Positions 34,013 to 46,253 of a stretch of 64,000 nucleotides of DNA are shown here, piece by piece. The notes beneath the pieces were generated by a model. The model made no database searches. It saw nothing but the letters and a program-made list of their open reading frames with translations, and was not told where the DNA came from. Where the stretch lies: the NCBI GenBank assembly GCA_027924585.1, contig BSBM01000486.1, positions 40,316,001 to 40,380,000 on the forward strand, read 5' to 3'. This DNA comes from Larix kaempferi. Its lineage: Eukaryota; Streptophyta; Pinopsida; Pinales; Pinaceae. Each line of letters begins with the position of its first letter. The first letter of the stretch is position 1. A program made the position numbers and the translations under genes.

Positions 34013-37000
34013 CCATGGGGAATTGTAATAAGTTGGTCTAAGCATGGTATTTTTGTAACAGGCTTGGATTGCCTTAGGTTTATCTGTTAGGGGGATACTC
34101 CAGAGTGTTTTTTCCTTAGGAATTATACGTTGCGCTTCAACGACGTATAATTCCTGAGTTTTTTACTCACCTCCAAAGCTAAAGTATTCACCTTGGTGTC
34201 AAACCTTAGGAGGTTATTAAAGCCTAGGTGTCTATGTATGTTTTCATGCTAGACATCAATAATGAGTCGTATGGACACATACTAGGTCCCCTAGGCGTTT
34301 GAGTCAATTCTGAGAAAAATAATTTTTTTTCCGCAAAATTAGAGTCATTTTAATGGTTTAATTGGAAATTTTCAAATTTTGATAAATATGTGATACGAAA
34401 GCGGAATTTAGTGCTTGAATGCTCGTTTTCATGCTCAGAGCGCCCTCTTTTCCTTAGGATCCAAAATTCCTATGTTTCGAGTGATTAAATTATCACGTGG
34501 AGCATTTTTTTTCTTATCGAGCCTACAAAATGCCATTTTAATGCTAATGGTGCGACAAATTGCACCAATATAAACAAAAAATAATAATTAAAAAGGTAAA
34601 AAAACATGTGCCAAATGCGTTGGCATATGGTATTTTATGGTGGGCGATTATTTTCCTAAACTAAAGCGCCACTCTGGAGTTTGTTTAAAAGTCAAACATT
34701 GAATATAGGTGTGCCCCTCTCTCACATGGGCAGCCTTCTTCACGTAGCATGTATTGGTTGGATGTGATGATACTAATGAGCTAGGCACCTACCTCATGGA
34801 GAGGTGGTGCACTCCCATGAGATGACAATCCAATCAAAACTTAAATAAATGGATTGACTTCACATTAACTCTCAAGTCTTTAAGGGCGCATTCTCTCATG
34901 CGTAGACATCAAGCTCATGTGGCAACTCTTCTTTGGAGTGATATTTACAATGTTAGGATGTGCCTACCTCTTTGATAGGTGCCACAATCCTCATTATATT
35001 GGCTTCTAGTCAAATACCAATCGCATTTTTGGAGTCCAAGTTAACTCCTCCTTCACCCATGCACAGCCCTCATACTTGTAATGCTTATATAAAGAGTTGG
35101 TCTTCTCCATTGTAAGGATCGAAAAGGTGAAACCTCTACTAGAAGAGTATTGTAATATTTTTGATTGAGTTAACAAGAAGGCTTTGGAGGCTTATCCTAT
35201 TGTTTTCCTCGTACTGATGTGGTGTGCTTTGATAACATGAGGTAACTTGTATCTCTTCTATTTCATGCTTGCAATTGTTGGGATCCATTTGTCCTTTAAA
35301 GGGAAATTAGCTTTCATAAGGAATAGTGAGTAATGCTTTATAGATTGCTTACTTTTGTCAATGATATTAAAATGATAGAAGTAGTATGATATCTTGTTTG
35401 AATCTATTATTTCTCAAGTTTTATATTGTTCATCTACACATCTACTTTTAATCCTCTTTGCTAGTTGTGTTGTGATTTTGCAGGTTGCTTAAGCTGGAGG
35501 ATGTGGTGAGCATGTTAGCTCTATACTCCATCCAGTAGATCCGATCAAGACACTCGATTCCACCAGTGCATTAGGAAAGAGACTCCATTGCCCATCTTCA
35601 ATGCTCAACGCCCATGGGTTCAAACTTCTCGATCCACTTCTTCTATTGTCTCTCGATTACGATTCCTACTGGTATTTAGGTCTTGATTTAAGAGTTATTT
35701 ATACAAGTAGATCTGAATAATAGAAATCTAAAAATTATAAAGTTTCATTTGATAATCTAGATCCAGGTTGCTTTTCTTCTTTTGCAAAGTTTAAAGAATA
35801 AATCTAAAGAGGTAAAAAGAAGTTTTTTTTTTTTTTTTTTAAGTTTTATCAAGCAAATCTATTGCTTAATCATTTGCTTGCCATCTCTTAAAAAGGCAAG
35901 CAAAGATCCTAAGAAGGCAAGTTTTATAGCTTGCCTTACTTAGTTCATTTTTTCCATTTTATAGCTAGTTAACTTAGAATTTTTTTTATAAATTTTTGTA
36001 GTATGGCCAAATACACGTTTTAAGTTTTTTGGCCATTTTATAACAAATAACATTTGCTGTTTTTTTTTTTCATTTTTTAGCAGGTTTGAACATGAAAGTG
36101 ACCAAAATCTGAGATCTGGAGGCTTTCAAGGCCATCTGAAGCAATTTGGGAACCCCCCTCTTCATCTAGATCATTCTCTCTGAATTTATTGTGAACTTGT
36201 TACTCCCAAATCTTCAAGGGACTACAAGTATTTCTAAAAAAGAGCATTGTAAAATATTTTAAAACGAGAGCAAGTGGGCTAACCAGCGCCCACACCCCAT
36301 CCCCCTAGGGGAGATCAGTGTCATCTCTTTTTTTGGTGTGTTTTGGTTTTGTTAGTTTAGGTTTTATTTTTTTTGCTCATAATAAGAAAAGAACAAACTA
36401 AAATTTACCTTGTTGATTCAGTTTCAATGGTGGATCACAAGTGTTCTCAAGACCTCACGTTTATTTTTGCTTTATTTTTAGTTTTTGCTTTTAATAAAAT
36501 AAACATAGGACTAAAATTTAACTTGTTGGATCCGTTTCATCAACGATGGGCCACAAGAGTTCTTGGGACTTTTTTTTCTCATTTTTTAACAATTTCTTGC
36601 TTTTATAGTAATTTGGTCCTTGCTTTCCTAAAGTACGGTGCCACGAAAAGCGCTTGCTCGAGTACTGGAACTCGGCCGGAAAATAGATTCTTGGAGATAG
36701 ATCTAATCAAGTAGAAAATCTATCTTGTTTAAATAAAATAAACCAACGCTTAAAATTCGACTATGCTCTTGTGCTCTGCAACTTAGTCTGATCAATTGGT
36801 CAACCAGAAAGGAAGATAAGCACTAGTTTAATAGGAAAATCCAATTAAACTCAATTTCAAGAACTCGGGAGGTTGCATGGGTTGACACCATAGAGTCAAA
36901 AGGCTACTGTAAGCAGGTTATGCCTCGCCTTGTTGGACACTTGGTTAAACCGCTCAGTTCAAGAGGTTAAGTTTATTTTGGGCCAAACCTCGAATAAACC

Positions 37001-37730
37001 CACTCCTTTAATACACATTAATAATTTTAAAATTGGAAACAAGATTTTGCAATACTTTCACGACACAACACAACTGCATCACATGTACAATCTCGGCACT
37101 GGTAATTATGTGTTATCATGGTTAAGTTAATCTATGAAATGTTGTGAATGGTTTCAATCTTATGTGTTGTTGTATTTAAATTCAATTGCAATTATTTATT
37201 TGTTCCGGTATTTGAAGGTTGGAAGCAGAAATAAACGCAAAGATTATGCAGAATGAGCTACGGCTCTTCAATATTTATTGATAAACGAGAGATCAACTAA
37301 TGCAATACAAACCAAAACTGAATGTGTATTTAAACACTTATGGAAACCCTAAAAAGTCTAACCTAGCTTTTGCATGTTGTTGCATGTTTTATTAATTGAA
37401 CTTCTAAATAGGAACTAAAGTAAAAGCTAAAGCTAAAGCTAAGCTAACAGAAGTAATTAGTATTTCTAACAATATTTTCCAATTTCATAAACTCCTAGAA
37501 TAAATTTTACTCCTTTTTTTTATATATATAGTTTAAAGCCATAGTTTCTTTTATAGGGACCACCCCCCTTGGCTTCACTAGGAGTATCCTAGACGGAGGA
37601 GTCAAGTAATCAGGTGATAGCACTTGACTCTAACTTGCCCCCAAGGACACTCTAACTTGCCCCCAAGGACACACCAAGCGGATTGAAGGTTTCCTTCCAC
37701 GTTCCCCCAGGTGTGTATTAAGCGGCAGCA
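34013..37730. other. Gene-free retroelement-like region
   Basis: No protein domain is readable. Visible structures are a 12-bp-arm hairpin at 34119-34154, a stretch at 35085-35330 with TATAAAGAG and AGAGTATTGTAATATTT that resembles the promoter and poly(A) part of an LTR, a poly(T) run near 35823-35840 and another near 36061-36070, and a 21-bp tandem duplication near 37627-37670 (TCTAACTTGCCCCCAAGGAC twice). Confidence 0.4.
34119..34154. repeat. Perfect inverted repeat (hairpin), 12-bp arms
   Basis: GGAATTATACGT and its exact complement ACGTATAATTCC are separated by 12 bp. It is not followed by a T-run that would mark a polymerase III terminator. Function unknown. Confidence 0.6.
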
Positions 37731-37929
37731 GTCCTCATTTGCAACTTAGAATTCCTTGAATTCATCCTATAGTGCTTTGTAATTGAATTATTTGACCCAT
37801 TTAAACGCAATATCATTTGGTAAAATTTTGAGGAAAGATAGAGGAAAATGTCCTCTACAACTTGTAAAACTTTTAGACTCGAATTCCAAGGAATGTGTGA
37901 GAACTAATCAACACTAGACCTATTTAGCT
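37731..37929 (+). repeat. Direct repeat C (partner 43490-43690)
   Basis: It shares with the partner GTCCTCATTTGCAAC, AATTCCTTGAATTCAT, GATAGAGGAA and CACTAGACCTATTTAG in order. The partner is fused to the right end of duplicated block B, so the two C copies bracket a unit of about 6 kb. Confidence 0.7.
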
Positions 37930-38874
37930 ATCATGAGGTCCAATTGAAATATATTGGTAGCCAAGGCTCTTCACACAAGTGTTAGAAATAACTTTTGTCT
38001 TTGCATTGTCATCATACTCAATTTAATATGTTCTTTATAAAGATTTAGTGTCTGGCCAAGATGAACACTAATAAAACTTAGAGAGTGAGGGTCACTCACA
38101 AAATTTCTATAAAACTTTTGTATGTAAAAGTGATCCTCAATATCATTGTATGGTGTATATAGAAGCATAAAAAATATCTTTAAGAGTGGAAGTTTTACCT
38201 AGTTTACAGATTATTACTACTATAATGATATCATCCCAATTTCCAATGTTATGGTGTTGATTTTCTTATTAATTTATTTTAAATTATTCACTAATTATTT
38301 TGTACCAAACTTTTTAAACTTTTTCAAAGTTGTGGACATAAAGTTTCTAAATTAAATGGAAAAGCAAAACCTTTAGTCTTGCTTCAAAATGAAGTTTATT
38401 TACAATGAATAAAGTTCATAATAAACACATATTAGAGTTTTGCAAGAAAAAATAATGAAGTTTATGGTTAACATATATTCACAGTAAATAAAGTTCATGA
38501 TAAGCACATATTAGAGTTTTCCAAGAGAATAAAATTTAGGTTGTTGAAATTATAATGTCTTCAAACTTTTTTATGGAAAAGTTAAAGCTATGATATGGTT
38601 GGCTTCCATATTAAAATCAATAATCATAAAAATTAAAGTATGATATGGTTGGATTTTTATAATAGATTAATCATTTAACTTACATTAAAGTTTTAAGTAG
38701 TAATTAATTAATTTTTATTTGAATTATATATATGTGAATGTAAACTTAGTTATTAATAGATATTAATAATTTAACCTACATTAAAGTTCTTAGAAATAAT
38801 TAATTAATTTTCATTTAATTTATATGTGTGAATGTAAATTTAGCCATTAAAAGATATTCATTTTTATTTTTATT
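37930..38874. other. AT-rich spacer with short duplications
   Basis: Direct repeats of about 90 bp are visible (AGTTCATAATAAACACATATTAGAGTTTT at about 38405-38440 against 38485-38520), along with GATATGGTTGG words near 38595 and 38641 and AATTAATTAATTTT words near 38700 and 38795. No gene is present. Confidence 0.45.
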
Positions 38875-41800
38875 TTGTAGTTACAAACTTTTGAGTATGA
38901 TTGGCCTCACTACACTATTCTAGCAAACATCATATTAACATCTAGTTCATATTGTACTATTCTAGCAAACATCATATTAACATCTAGTTCATATTGTAAA
39001 ACATTTATAACAAAGTAGGATAAATGATATGGTTGGGATCCTCAATAAAGAAATAAAGTTTATACTTGGGTGTAGTATAAATTTTCTTTATGTTTTGCAA
39101 TCTCATTTATTGAAAAATGTGTCAATAATGTTTTATTGAAAAATGTGTCAATCATGTTTTTAGATAATGGATAATGAGTGGTTTTACCACATGGTTTATC
39201 AATAGAGGTTTAATACATGGTTTTGGGTATTTGTAGTATATGGTTTAAGTCATGAATATTTTATTTCATTATATTTCGTAAATACATTTTGGAGTTTAGA
39301 GAAAGAGTGTATTGACGTGTAATAAGTTGTATATTGATGTGTTATGGAATGTAAATTTTGATGTGGTTTTTTAAAATTAATGAATATGATATGTATATTG
39401 GTGAATGTTCTCTTATCTCTTGATTTTTATGACGATATTTCTATATTGTTCAATAATAATTTATTATTGGTTATTGTTATTTAGCCATGGTAATACTCTC
39501 TCTTGTTGTTATAATATTTGTGTTGTAGATTTTAAAGTTAACAACAGGTATTAGATTCACAGTGGGATTTGTCTTGTGGTGTGTTCTTATTGTATGCCTT
39601 GGAGTCCTAGGGTTTTGCCAAGGGAATTTTGTCATTTTGCATTGCTACACTTGGAAGTTGAGAGATTGAGAGATATTATTGTTGCTTAACAAGTTTCACA
39701 TAGATCAAGTAAAGATCATTGGTCATATTAGTGTTTCAGAAGGAAGCTTTGGTTAATCTCCATTATTGGCGGTTGGGTATATCTATCATTGCAAAGTGTA
39801 GATGAGAGTAATGAGCCAAGGTATACAACAATATTCAAGAACCATTATGGAATCCCAAGGACTCCTTAAAGGCAATATCATTAAGTGTTGGGCCAAGGTG
39901 TTTCAGTGAATCCATAATTGCTTCATTCCCTAACTAATACTTAAATTATCAACATGGGGGTGTAATGCTTTAGAGCTGCCATGTATTGTATGTGCAACCA
40001 AAAGGTCTTAACTTGCTCAAATGTATTATATTCCTACAAATGATATGCAACTACTAAATCTATCAATGGTAACAAAGCTATTAAATCTTATCTATGCTAA
40101 CAAAGCAGATTCTCAACTTTGATAGTTCATCCCCCTTGACTCTTCATCCCATTGAGTTCATGATCTTCACTCTTAACTGCCTTGACAATGTGCAAGGTCA
40201 AAGAGAGGTCTAATATCATTGTTCTTGGGTGAAGAGTAGGGTGAATGCCTAAGGCTGCTACTAGATCATTCAATCCTTACAACCATTACCAATCATAGAG
40301 ATTACATCAAACATACTTCAATGTAATTGTTATAAGAAATACACAATAGCAAATGAATGTTGGAAATGAAAGTACATGAATTGAAGGAAATACATAACAA
40401 GCAATTGAAGGGAAACACATAGATAAATAATAACCATTAAAAGAAAAGAATATTGTAGACATCTAATATATATGTATAGGGTATTCAACCTCCATTATAG
40501 CTTTGGAGAAGTCTCAAACCTCGAAGCAAGAAATGGGTTGAATCCCTCAACATAAAACTACTATTTACAATGAGCATTCAACTTGAAAATTTTGTATTAA
40601 GAGGCAATTTGAATTTACAACAGTTTAATCAAAAGGGAAATGAAATTACAATACTAAACTTGAACCCTTATTCTATCGCTTATGCCTCTATTTATGTTTG
40701 AAAGAGAGTCCTAGCTAAATCTTCCAATCAATGCCTTGATTGATGGGAGCTACACCTAAAAAATACATTTTCTCTCATGGAATCTAAGCCTCCTTGTGTA
40801 ATTCCAATTCCTTAGGAACAAGATCCCTTGAAATGTTCATCATGTAGGTGGGTTCTCTTGAGTCATAAGTGAGGAGGAATCGATTTTGTCATCAATGATT
40901 GATTTCCTATAGGCTTAGCTTTTGAACCATATTAGTCTTTATGTGAAGTACATGCATAAATACCCAAAACAATTGAAGAACAAATTTCATCACATGTATA
41001 ATAAATAATTTAAGAGAATCATGCATAGATAGACAAGCACATGTCACAATAACCTTAGTAATCATAAAAATGCATAATTTTTTTCTATGATTCTCAAGGC
41101 TTGGGGTAAAATGTATCAATTTTTTTATAGGATGGGATAAATAAAAGACAATCTGAAGGCCCATCATCACCTCCCAACTGAAGGTTTTGCAAGCCCTTTT
41201 GCAAGAAAAAAAATCTCAAAAAACTAACCATTTCCCTTCTCAGTCTTCTTGCTCTAACTATTGATCTGTAATCCCTCATTCTCATTTTCTAGTTGTTTTC
41301 TTCCCTCCAAATCTTGCATCTTAAGTATATGGAATTTGTCCTATAAGTTCAAACTACACTGCTCAAATTGTGCTTTGGAACCCTTTGTAGGTGTGATCTC
41401 CAATTCTTATTTTCCTAATATAATTGCCCTCCATTTTAGGGCCTTTGCCTTAGTTTCTTCTAGTTGGGCCCATGAGATATTCTATGCTAGGCTCATTCTT
41501 GTAAGTTTGAGACCCCTCATGGGATTTTCCAAGGTCCCTTGCTAGGCTAGAAGGTGGGGCACCCTTTTCAAGGTCTATGTTAGGTGTATGCTTGACAATG
41601 GCCAATTTCCTGGTTGCTTGACACCTAGTTTTTGTCACGTCCCCACCGATCAATCCAACCGACGACGGGGACATGAACGGATTATGGGGGTTCTAAATTT
41701 TGCCCCACGACCATATTATGAAATTCAAAAGCATTTAAATGCATGTGCAGATGCATAAATAAAAATACACAGTCGAAGATAAATTCATTCCACACACACA

Positions 41801-43495
41801 CCATGTGTACACTAACATTTTCATCACAGGAATAATAACTATAATAATTCGTACATTTTCAACACAACAGTAAATCAACAATAAACACTTATCTTTTTAA
41901 ATGAATTCGTCCAAGCAATTGGATATGGAAGAGCAACGTTCCACCCATCCATAGGCACTCTGTCCAACACTTTATCTCTCTACTGAGAGGCCACAACCGA
42001 GATGGGCTATGTATCCACTAAGGAGGAACTACAAATGCTCACTCACAACCATAGGAACACATTCTCATGCTAAGCCAGCACACAACTAGGTTTATCAAGC
42101 ATACGGAGAGGAAATGAAGGTGAATGCTAAGTTAGTGAGCTCAACCACTTAGCTACGGGCATCTCAATTGGTCTTAGATAGCCTTGGCACCCACATTACC
42201 TACCACACCCAACACAAGGAAGGTCCCCTTCTCTGCTACACAGTTCTTCGAGCGCCCCTTCCCTCCAGTGCTATTCAGGGTGTGAATAGAAAGGTCCAAG
42301 CTGCTAAACCTTCATAGATATTTTCCTACACTGGGATTATCAAACCATTCCAACCTCTCATCTCTCTCTAATTTCAATTTCCCCTTTTTATTTTATGATT
42401 TCTGGAAAAACAAATTTGCAGCCACGAAATTAACTTTTCGACCTTCCGAATTTGGGTTCTCCCATGGATTTTCAAGCTTCTAACACTCTCAAATTCGCCC
42501 CAGGGTTCACGTCTATGGATCCCCCACTCGATTTCACGACTAACACAAGTTTCTGGGCATTTTTTACACTTTGAAACATGACTCTTTTTCAAGTTGCGAT
42601 TTCTGCAATTTCCCTTGCTGGGAATGCATAACATGCTTAGAATTGGTGTATGGTTGCCAAACAATGGGATTGGAGTGAAAAAATTGAATTCCCATGGGGA
42701 AGATTGATTTTCGGGTACAAAAAAAAATCTCATACTTAGCCATACGAATTTATGCATTTATCCCATGCTCCATTAAATTCATGAGCTGATTTCCCAACTA
42801 CCTTCTTACAACAGAAATAAATACCAACATGGAAGTCCACTTTGGTAGTTGCTTACCATTTATAGCACAAGGGGTTCTCAATATATGACACTTGGAAATA
42901 AAGGATTGGATCCCACACACCTCTCACCTATCCCTAGTGCATAAACACAACCCCCTCATTTTAGTTGCTTCCATAGCCAGCTCTTAGAAATTTTATTTTT
43001 ATTATAAATATTTGCATGATGTTACATTTTTTCAGGGCCAACTGGCACATGTCCAAAATATATAAAATAATTGTCTTTATGAGTCGAGCATTCACTAGTG
43101 GGGCCTTGGCCTTGAGCTCCATGCTAGGAATCATACACCACATATTTACATTATTTACATGTCAAGCCAATAATTCCAAGGATCAAAATGGGGGTATTAA
43201 AATTTTGACTTTGTGGCTCTTCTTTGTTGTCCTCCTGGTGAGCTTCTTTTGGTAATCTTGAGGGGTATACCTTGTGGCGTGCCAACATAAACCAAGGCAA
43301 TTGCATCTTCTTCTAGTCTATCAAGGGCTTCCTTCTCTTCGTATTTTGTGTTTGTTTTCTTTTTATGTCCTTATTTTCCTTTCTCATGCATGCCTTACCT
43401 CTAGGTCTTTTTCTTATTCTTAGATTTTGTCGTGGCTATCTCTTGGCTTGAACTAGATTGCAAGGCCAAGACTTTTTTTATTCCTCTTTGTCCTC
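38875..43495 (+). repeat. Large duplicated block, copy B (partner 30165-32843)
   Basis: Same content and order as copy A, with three differences: a 43-bp tandem duplication near 38914-38998, about 250 bp more near 40010-40265, and a 1.57-kb solo LTR at 41633-43201. Without that LTR the match to copy A resumes at ACTTTGTGGCTCTT. At the right end it joins direct repeat C. Confidence 0.8.
41633..43201 (+). mobile_element. Solo LTR of family A, copy A2
   Basis: It starts TGTCACGTCCCC and ends GGGGGTATTAAA, where copy A1 has TATTACA, so one end base is mutated. It is flanked by GTTTT (41628-41632) and ATTTT (43202-43206), with the matching empty site in duplicated block A. It is longer than A1 and A3. 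It holds no coding frame shared among the copies. Confidence 0.85.
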
Positions 43496-43690
43496 ATTTG
43501 CAACGTCGAATTCCTTGAATTCATTCTATAGTGATTTGTAATTGAATTATTTGAGCCATTTAAACACAATATCGTTTGATAAAATTTTGAGGGAAGATAG
43601 AGGAAGATGTCCTCTACAACTTGTAAAAAAATTAGATTCAGATTCCAAGGAATGTGTGAGAACTGATCAACACTAGACCTATTTAGTTGT
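43490..43690 (+). repeat. Direct repeat C, second copy (partner 37731-37929)
   Basis: It is joined directly to the end of duplicated block B and followed by Gypsy integrase sequence from about 43795. See the partner entry for shared words. Confidence 0.7.
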
Positions 43691-43794
43691 TCTATTTTTT
43701 CTAGTTTGCTCCTATAGTGGTGTTCCTTAGCTTCTTCTAGTTGGGCTCTTCACACAGTTTGAGTGTCAGAAATAGATATTGCCCCTTGCGTGGT

Positions 43795-44180
43795 TGTCTT
43801 TGAGTTGTCTTCATTTTAAGAAACAAGCTCTAGTTATTGCTCAAGTATTACATATTGACATTGTTCAAGCTATGCAAGACAAAATGTTTGATCTGCAAAA
43901 GTTAGACGAACAAAGACTACTCGCCATCTATCATCAGGAAGTACAAAATCTACAACAAAAAGCATAAGATGGCAGAAATATCAAAACAAATGATATCTCA
44001 GTCGGTGACCTAGTACTCTTATAGAACAGTTGAATAAAAGGAAAACCTAAACAACTCGAGACTGGTTGGTTAGGACCCTATATCGTTGAGGATCTCAACA
44101 ATAATGGCTCGATCAAATTAAAAACATTGCAAGGTCGAGCCTTCAAAAAGGGTGTGAACAAAGTAGCTCCAGAACATTAA
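43795..44180 (+). pseudogene. Ty3/Gypsy integrase C-terminal region
   Basis: Readable in one frame with three internal stops: ALVIAQVLHIDIVQAMQDKM, DEQRLLAIYHQEVQ, ISVGDLVLL, LETGWLGPYIVED and GSIKLKTLQG. This is the post-catalytic end of a Gypsy integrase, the part that binds DNA and ends pol. The protease, RT, RNase H and integrase core are missing because the element is cut at about 43790 by unrelated repeat sequence. The frame ends at TAA 44178-44180. Confidence 0.8.
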
Positions 44181-44458
44181 TGACTATGAAAGAGGCACGA
44201 TGTTGACTAGAGACTATATCATCATTAGCTGAACATCATCTCCTTAAGCTTGCACAGAATTACAGAAAATTAACTAATTTAATTTAAATTTAAAACAAAA
44301 AGTAGCTACATAACTAACATTCCAAAACATATAAAAAGAAGAACTGAGACATGGATTTTGGTAGGGTGGACACGATTCAACACACATGGGGGTTAACTGG
44401 GTGGAAGAGGCAAAGCGTGAGAATGAAAACATGCATCAAAAATGGACCAAAAAACTTG

Positions 44459-45840
44459 TGTAATATCCCGATTTTGACCCCATTGTATTAAAATGTAAAT
44501 AATGTAATATTGTTATAAAATCGTGGTGAGGAGCTCAAGGCCAAGGCCCCGCCATCGATTTATTGATGCATATGGTTTACGTGCTAGCCAGGCACATTGG
44601 AATTGTAAATATGCATTTTAATAAAATACCCACAACTAGCTATGCAATGCAACAAGAGATGGGGGCATGATTTTACAAGGAATTGGGAGGTAAAACATTC
44701 AAACCCTTGAGTCAATCAAGTCAATCCAAGTGTCAATGAGAGAACCGATCAAACCCTCAACTACCCATGTTGACTTTTGTACCCAATCATTCATTTCTCC
44801 CAAGAGTTGGGTGAAGTAGTTAATGCCTTGGGGAATGGGGAGGTATGGATGTCCAAATTCGAGTATGGGCAAGCCACCCTCCATGGAAAAATGTGTTTTG
44901 CTTCTTGGGCAAGAAAACAGCCTTGAATTGCTCCCCAAACCATCCATGAACCAGTTTTGCCTCTCTCACATTTTTTGGAGCTGCCTAGGCGTTTTTCCTC
45001 CATGTTTTCCTGATTTTCCCTTGTTTTTTAGTTGGGAAGAGGGCGTTTTTGTGTTGCTGAGTGGCTGGGAGTATGGGAGCTTGATTTGGGGTTTCATTAG
45101 GGCCGTTTTGGCCATTTAGATGCCCAAAATACCCATGGAAAATCGGGTTGGTTCCCTGTGGACGATTTCCCCATCCACAATCCGTTTTTGGTGTGCCCAC
45201 GTTTTGGGGAAAACCCATGGAGCCTGTTTTGTAAAATACCTTTGCTGTGAATGTGTATCCTTGCCCAATGACTGTTTTTGCTGTGTGCAAAAAGAGTATG
45301 TTGGGGTATGGGTAATGGGTATCTGTTGCTTTGGCTTGAGCTTGAGTCCAAGCATCCATAAATGCAGAGGGTTCAGAATTTGCCTGATAAACCCAGTTGT
45401 GGGCTGGCTTGGCTTGGAAGAATGATTGCTTTGGCAGTGTATGAGCTTGAATGTCCCCTTTCCTTGTAAGAATCATGCCCAGCTCGGGGGTGGAAGTTGT
45501 GTTGAGAAAATTGATGAACACAACTGGCCTACAGTTGGGTGGAACGTTGCAGCGACATAGCTAGTTGTTTGGGACAATTGCACAATGAAGATAAGTGTTC
45601 TTCTATCTATGTATCTACTTCTGAAATGTTTAAATTGATGATTGATTTCTATATGTTGTATGCATATGATGTGTGTGTAGATGAGTTTTAATTCCGCTAT
45701 GCATATTTGTTTGATTTGCATCTGCACACATTTATTTAATTACTGTGAATCTAATGAATGGGCTGAATTTTATGTGAAAGCCCCAGATTCTAGTGCCATG
45801 TTCCCTTCCTGGAATTGGACAGATGGGAGAGTGTGTGACA
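44459..45840 (-). mobile_element. Solo LTR of family A, copy A3 (opposite orientation)
   Basis: 1382 bp, TGTAATATCCCG to GTGTGTGACA, with a perfect 5-bp target duplication ACTTG (44454-44458 and 45841-45845). The left end on the plus strand matches the right ends of A1 and A2 on the minus strand (GAGCTCAAGGCCAAGGC word), and GGGTGGAACGTTGC near 45538 matches the complement near 41937. It sits in the Gypsy element between integrase and the third ORF. A 178-codon minus frame inside (44985-45521) is not conserved in A1 or A2. Confidence 0.88.
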
Positions 45841-45845
45841 ACTTG

Positions 45846-46253
45846 CTCATAGTGATGACTTAAGGACCAAATATACAAGGAAGTAGTCAATGAAGCTATC
45901 TAACACACAACCGAACAAGATATCGCCCAGATGATCGATCAGGGATGAAAAAAGACATGCACCCAGATACCGACAAGACCACCGACGGGAGCAATGGCTA
46001 CCAAGTACGCTGACTAATTCATGAAGAAAAATTCACTTGGAAGTTTCACAAAGCGTGCGAACAAGCTGTAATTTACAAAGTTTGTATTTAATACTATCAC
46101 CTTCCTATGTTAAATGCTCACAAAACAAAGCTCCTATAAAAGCACCAGTATTTGAAGACCCTTGGATTGATTTCTCCACATAGTTTTAACTAGAGAAAGC
46201 TATCCCTAAAATCATATATTTTATCTCAACCTTGTCCACCGGAGAACCGGTTA
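45846..46253 (+). other. Spacer between pol and third ORF of the Gypsy element
   Basis: Together with 44181-44458 it forms an uncoded stretch of about 0.7 kb after the integrase stop. No splice or promoter motif stands out. Confidence 0.4.

Noticed and set aside
44985-45521. 178-codon open frame on the minus strand
   Set aside because: It lies wholly inside solo LTR A3 and is not preserved in the homologous LTRs A1 and A2; no domain.
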